Assembly (NCBI GenBank): GCA_944472135.2
Contig: CALYDD020000394.1
Location: 1-64,000, forward strand
Length of the DNA: 64,000 bases
Direction: 5' to 3'
From: Trichobilharzia regenti
Taxonomy: Eukaryota; Platyhelminthes; Trematoda; Strigeidida; Schistosomatidae
The notes under the pieces were generated by a model that ran no database searches, had not been told where the DNA came from, and saw only the letters and a program-made list of their open reading frames with translations. The position numbers were made by a program, and so were the translations under genes. How positions within the stretch are numbered: the stretch's first letter is position 1; each line of letters starts with the position of its first letter. Below are positions 58,731 through 64,000 of the stretch, in pieces.

Positions 58731-60867
58731 ATTATGCACTATGAATTAATTTGACTAGTGAAAACACACAGAAACCAGGTTTATCTCTATTTTTAACACA
58801 ATGATTTCGAGTACTATGTTGACTAATTTTCATTGTAAATGCAATGAATTGCATGTTGACATCCTAGTAGCAAGCAAAAGCGAGTGTTCTAGTAACTACT
58901 GAATGCCATCAAGTTAAATGTCAGGTTTAAAACGTTTCCTGACCATTCAAGTTCAAGTCATTTTATACACTATCGATGACCTGATATGACATTCATACGT
59001 GATCATCATACGGCTTCCAGTAGCCACTTTTGGCTGTTTTATCTGCTTCTGAATGCTGCTAAGCGAACTGTTCCGGGGAAGTTTATCTATTTCAGAGACT
59101 CAGAATGTCCGGCGTCAGTGCTGTTCATGTGATTTATATATGTGTGTGAAATATAGTGTCTAATAAAGAGGAAAACAAATTAGTCCTGAGACTCTTAAAA
59201 TTTACACAGCGTTTATATAGAATTCTTCACAAAAATGGCAAGACTTTATTGAAAGATATGGAATAAATTCAAAGCGTTCCGTCTTCACAAAAAGACTTGT
59301 CTTATTATATTTCTATGTTTATTATTTCAACCTTCAAACGGTGCTGCACCTACGTATTGAAGAAATATCAATGCTAAGGAGAAAAGCTTTTTTTTGAAAT
59401 TTCCAAATTCATATTCGTTTAAACCACGATCCATCCTGTAAAGTGAATTGCATAGTCAGAAATCCTGTCGCAAAATTAGGCGTTCAGATCATTCATTCAG
59501 CTTTCTCACTTTCCTTTCAAGGATCTTTTTATGCGAAACGCATTGTCAACGAGGTTAATGAATTTTCACGCCCTTCTTTGAATTGTGTTTAAGGTCTGAT
59601 TACGGTTGTGAGCAGTTAAAACAACTTGACAAATAATAAAAATGAACTCATATTAGAACGCTGCATCTTTTGTACTTCCTCACATAGAAATTTTGAAGGA
59701 GAAGAATTTTCTAAAGTTTGTGAAAAAGAGAGGAGGTCAGCGTAATGCTATGGATGTGAAATGGTGGGTACATGAGGATCATTATGGATGACGCTTCTTG
59801 AGTTGATCATGCTTCCTCAGACTTGTCACTTTGTGTGTTATTTAGTAATTTATGATTGGCCACTGTCAAAGACAACACGTGATGAGTAGCTGCACATTTC
59901 TGAATAGCAACAGACAGTCACTACAAATACAGTCAACAGGTTTTATCTTTGAAAAGAAACCTTGATAAGTAAACATTTCTTAATCCACTTCAATGTTTTT
60001 CAAAATGCGTAAATAGGAACTTTAAAATTACTGGAATCCCTGTCAGCAAATTCTCTGTATGAAGCGTAGTATTGTGTTTCTTATGAAACATCAGGCATAT
60101 TTCACTATACGTTTCGCACGTTATTCGAGAAGTATGGGATCTTGATTACAGTGATGAAAACTTTAAAAGGCGTCCTTCAGTTATTCACAAAGAGCTGTTA
60201 GCTGATTAAGACAAAGTGTACTGTGTTGAGTATACGACTCCAGACCAAATTTCAACTTGTGCTTATAACTTGGCGATTCGCAGTAAACGATGGGTCAACA
60301 TTATTTTACTAACCAATCACCTCAGGACGTCAACGAGAAATCACATAATGCCTTAGAATGTTATTTATTTTCTTATATGACGTTGTATACTGTAAAACAT
60401 ATGCCTTTGCCGATATCACCATTTCTGCTAGCATATTACAATGTTACTATTAATTGGTTCTTCAATGGTACTAGCGAACCACGACACATCTGATCAGGTG
60501 TCCCATCCATGGTCAACCATCTTAAAACTTGATTTTAGCAAATCGCTCGCTACTGACTTCACTCCGTAAAACCGACATCGCACATGCAACCTTTTATTAC
60601 TGGTTTGTAGTGAATTTTCCACTAAGCAGGGAAAGGCAAAGAATAGAAAAATGATATCAGAACACAGTATTTGATGTAAATGAGCATTCAAAGCAGTTTT
60701 CTAGGTGAAATTGTGGATTTCTGAAGTTTTTGAAATCTCAATTGCAATTATCTGAAAATGTTACGTAACATGGTGTGAAATTTGATACCATCGAATTTAA
60801 TATTGTAAAAATAAAGATAAAAAGTATACACATGAATAATTTTTGGTTTAAAATGTCAAGTAGATCA
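58731..60867 (+). repeat. Near-perfect palindrome 61 kb, left arm
   Basis: It is the reverse complement of 61,088-63,217. Paired positions sum to 121,955 across most of the arm and to 121,948 at the outer end, because of a 7-base indel near 58,970. Very few other differences are visible. A segment at about 59,590-59,680 resembles the outer part of the 38.6-kb palindrome (about 39,115-39,183), so PLE-B-related 3' sequence is included. No supported gene; the mirrored ORFs 60,290-60,493 and 61,462-61,665 are the same sequence. Confidence 0.95.
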
Positions 60868-61087
60868 AGTGGAAAAGATTCAGAATGAGAGTCGTATTAA
60901 TAATAATAATGATAATAATAATAATAATAATCGAAGTAATAAGGGAAAAGTACATAGAATAATAAAAAATAAATAAATGTCTATCCCTCTAAGGCCAAGG
61001 CAGCATTAGGGATTGTACATACTTCTTTTGTACACAAAGGTCTGGCTTAAAGTCATGAATTGCTAAGGCCTCAGCTGTCTATAGTCA
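60868..61087 (-). pseudogene. Palindrome centre with PLE-B C-terminus
   Basis: This 220-bp spacer contains an AATAAT microsatellite (60,898-60,935). On the minus strand at about 60,985-61,080 it encodes EALAIHDFKPDLCVQKKYVQ and LMLPWP before a stop. That is the PLE-B C-terminal signature also seen at 35,000, 37,300 and 38,700. The rest of the PLE is absent. Confidence 0.8.
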
Positions 61088-63217
61088 TGATCTACTTGAC
61101 ATTTTAAACCAAAAATTATTCATGTGTATACTTTTTATCTTTATTTTTACAATATTAAATTCGATGGTATCAAATTTCACACCATGTTACGTAACATTTT
61201 CAGATAATTGCAATTGAGATTTCAAAAACTTCAGAAATCCACAATTTCACCTAGAAAACTGCTTTGAATGCTCATTTACATCAAATACTGTGTTCTGATA
61301 TCATTTTTCTATTCTTTGCCTTTCCCTGCTTAGTGGAAAATTCACTACAAACCAGTAATAAAAGGTTGCATGTGCGATGTCGGTTTTACGGAGTGAAGTC
61401 AGTAGCGAGCGATTTGCTAAAATCAAGTTTTAAGATGGTTGACCATGGATGGGACACCTGATCAGATGTGTCGTGGTTCGCTAGTACCATTGAAGAACCA
61501 ATTAATAGTAACATTGTAATATGCTAGCAGAAATGGTGATATCGGCAAAGGCATATGTTTTACAGTATACAACGTCATATAAGAAAATAAATAACATTCT
61601 AAGGCATTATGTGATTTCTCGTTGACGTCCTGAGGTGATTGGTTAGTAAAATAATGTTGACCCATCGTTTACTGCGAATCGCCAAGTTATAAGCACAAGT
61701 TGAAATTTGGTCTGGAGTCGTATACTCAACACAGTACACTTTGTCTTAATCAGCTAACAGCTCTTTGTGAATAACTGAAGGACGCCTTTTAAAGTTTTCA
61801 TCACTGTAATCAAGATCCCATACTTCTCGAATAACGTGCGAAACGTATAGTGAAATATGCCTGATGTTTCATAAGAAACACAATACTACGCTTCATACAG
61901 AGAATTTGCTGACAGGGATTCCAGTAATTTTAAAGTTCCTATTTACGCATTTTGAAAAACATTGAAGTGGATTAAGAAATGTTTACTTATCAAGGTTTCT
62001 TTTCAAAGATAAAACCTGTTGACTGTATTTGTAGTGACTGTCTGTTGCTATTCAGAAATGTGCAGCTACTCATCACGTGTTGTCTTTGACAGTGGCCAAT
62101 CATAAATTACTAAATAACACACAAAGTGACAAGTCTGAGGAAGCATGATCAACTCAAGAAGCGTCATCCATAATGATCCTCATGTACCCACCATTTCACA
62201 TCCATAGCATTACGCTGACCTCCTCTCTTTTTCACAAACTTTAGAAAATTCTTCTCCTTCAAAATTTCTATGTGAGGAAGTACAAAAGATGCAGCGTTCT
62301 AATATGAGTTCATTTTTATTATTTGTCAAGTTGTTTTAACTGCTCACAACCGTAATCAGACCTTAAACACAATTCAAAGAAGGGCGTGAAAATTCATTAA
62401 CCTCGTTGACAATGCGTTTCGCATAAAAAGATCCTTGAAAGGAAAGTGAGAAAGCTGAATGAATGATCTGAACGCCTAATTTTGCGACAGGATTTCTGAC
62501 TATGCAATTCACTTTACAGGATGGATCGTGGTTTAAACGAATATGAATTTGGAAATTTCAAAAAAAAGCTTTTCTCCTTAGCATTGATATTTCTTCAATA
62601 CGTAGGTGCAGCACCGTTTGAAGGTTGAAATAATAAACATAGAAATATAATAAGACAAGTCTTTTTGTGAAGACGGAACGCTTTGAATTTATTCCATATC
62701 TTTCAATAAAGTCTTGCCATTTTTGTGAAGAATTCTATATAAACGCTGTGTAAATTTTAAGAGTCTCAGGACTAATTTGTTTTCCTCTTTATTAGACACT
62801 ATATTTCACACACATATATAAATCACATGAACAGCACTGACGCCGGACATTCTGAGTCTCTGAAATAGATAAACTTCCCCGGAACAGTTCGCTTAGCAGC
62901 ATTCAGAAGCAGATAAAACAGCCAAAAGTGGCTACTGGAAGCCGTATGATGATCACGTATGAATGTCATATCAGGTCATCGATAAAATGACTTGAACTTG
63001 AATGGTCAGGAAACGTTTTAAACCTGACATTTAACTTGATGGCATTCAGTAGTTACTAGAACACTCGCCTTTGCTTGCTACTAGGATGTCAACATGCAAT
63101 TCATTGCATTTACAATGAAAATTAGTCAACATAGTACTCGAAATCCTTGTGTTAAAAATAGAGATAAACCTGGTTTCTGTGTGTTTTTACTAGTCAAATT
63201 AATTCATAGTGCATAAT
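61088..63217 (-). repeat. Near-perfect palindrome 61 kb, right arm
   Basis: This is the reverse-complement partner of 58,731-60,867. It lacks 7 bases relative to the left arm near 62,983. The outer edge is at GCATAAT, after which flanks differ. No supported gene. Confidence 0.95.
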
Positions 63218-64000
63218 TATATCAGTTCATTTCAGCTAGTCCATGCTTCCTTTCAAAATAAATAAGCATAGAAATATCACAAGAAACATACACTACTTAA
63301 AAGTAATTCAGTAAATATTATCAGTAATCCAAAGTAATCACTCACTAGTTATTATTATTAGAGAAACCTCTTGTGTTTTAGAAAGGTATAATTCCTACTA
63401 CCATTTCACAATATACATAATTATATCTAACACAGAGTCAGACAAAGAGATAAACATGCGAGATCATGTTTTATTGCATCTTTTCAGGTTGGAAAAGTAC
63501 TCACTTATATGACACCAACAAAACATTGCTTCATTGATTGAAAAGAGGTGAGCAGGGCAGTCATTCGATAATGTAGCCGATTAATGGCTGCTCGTCCACT
63601 AGAAGCCGTTTTACACAGACGCCATAAGTAGTTATACAGAAAACCATTTGGTATACAAACATATAATATAGCTTCAAGGAGATTATTTCCAAGAAGTAGG
63701 ATACTGCATTTCTGTGACACAGGAAAACGTTTGGTCGCTTCATCTGCTATAAGTACTGTGCAATATTCAACTGACTTTGCAGTGTAGAAATAGTTACAAG
63801 AAGAATATACATCGAATCTTTGTGTTTCGGTGCTCACATCTCCGATTGTTGGGTCAAACAAATTTATTTCAGTGAAAATGCATTTGTGATGTGCCATTTT
63901 AAAGCTTCGGTTATTCCATTTCATCACAAAATTCAATCTAGAATTAAACACTTATCTGGAAGGTGATAAGAGATTAGATTCTTCCACCTGATATTATTTT
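63218..64000. other. Unassigned sequence with an unsupported 148-residue ORF
   Basis: A minus-strand frame at 63,505-63,951 is the longest one not explained by a transposon. It begins with a GTG codon just after a stop and has no domain I recognise. It is followed by TAA then GTGAGTAC, which resembles a splice donor but lies after the stop. Not called as a gene. Confidence 0.35.

Noticed and set aside
63505..63951. 148-residue minus-strand ORF as a host exon
   Set aside because: It starts at GTG right after a stop, the acceptor-like site upstream leaves no open frame, and the donor-like GTGAGT follows the stop codon.

Overview
This is eukaryotic, AT-rich, almost purely repetitive DNA. I found no convincing host gene, tRNA or rRNA. 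Three retroelement groups dominate: Penelope-like elements (PLEs) whose reverse transcriptase (RT) is joined to a GIY-YIG nuclease, a CR1-like LINE, and an RTE-like LINE. Short tRNA-headed SINEs are also present. That mix, with the base composition, suggests a flatworm, most likely a schistosome or close relative (inference). All coding segments seen are 5'-truncated, frameshifted or split by other insertions.

Layout. (1) Positions 1-12,590 and 19,360-28,500 are the two arms of a large imperfect inverted duplication around a spacer of about 6.8 kb; the left arm runs off the window start. The left arm carries insertions the right arm lacks: a PLE (81-1,991), a roughly 97-bp PLE stub (6,959-7,055) and an RTE-like LINE (10,320-11,307). 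Both arms share an older PLE relic, a SINE and a CR1-like 3' end. The spacer holds a SINE and a CR1-like LINE with much of its RT. (2) 28.5-34.3 kb is mostly unassigned, with one tRNA-headed SINE and a diverged third copy of an arm segment. (3) 34.3-39.2 kb is a cluster of PLE family B pieces in opposing orientations, ending in a 1.3-kb palindrome. (4) 41.28-46.64 kb is a nest: a solo LTR inside a PLE, inside a CR1-like LINE, probably inside a SINE. (5) 47.8-57.6 kb holds two RTE-like 3' ends, a PLE-B scrap and a second-locus copy of PLE family C. (6) 58.73-63.22 kb is a nearly perfect 4.5-kb palindrome whose 220-bp centre contains a PLE-B C-terminus.

The most interesting theme is the PLEs. 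Family A carries a hammerhead-ribozyme-like core in its terminal repeat, overlapping the last codons of its own ORF. PLE 3' ends repeatedly sit at the junctions or centres of inverted repeats (81-1,991; 3,722-4,890; 37,256-37,261; 37,928-39,213; 60,868-61,087). This suggests that PLE integration or replication generates palindromes. All alignments were made by eye, so boundaries are approximate to a few bases or, where stated, a few tens of bases.
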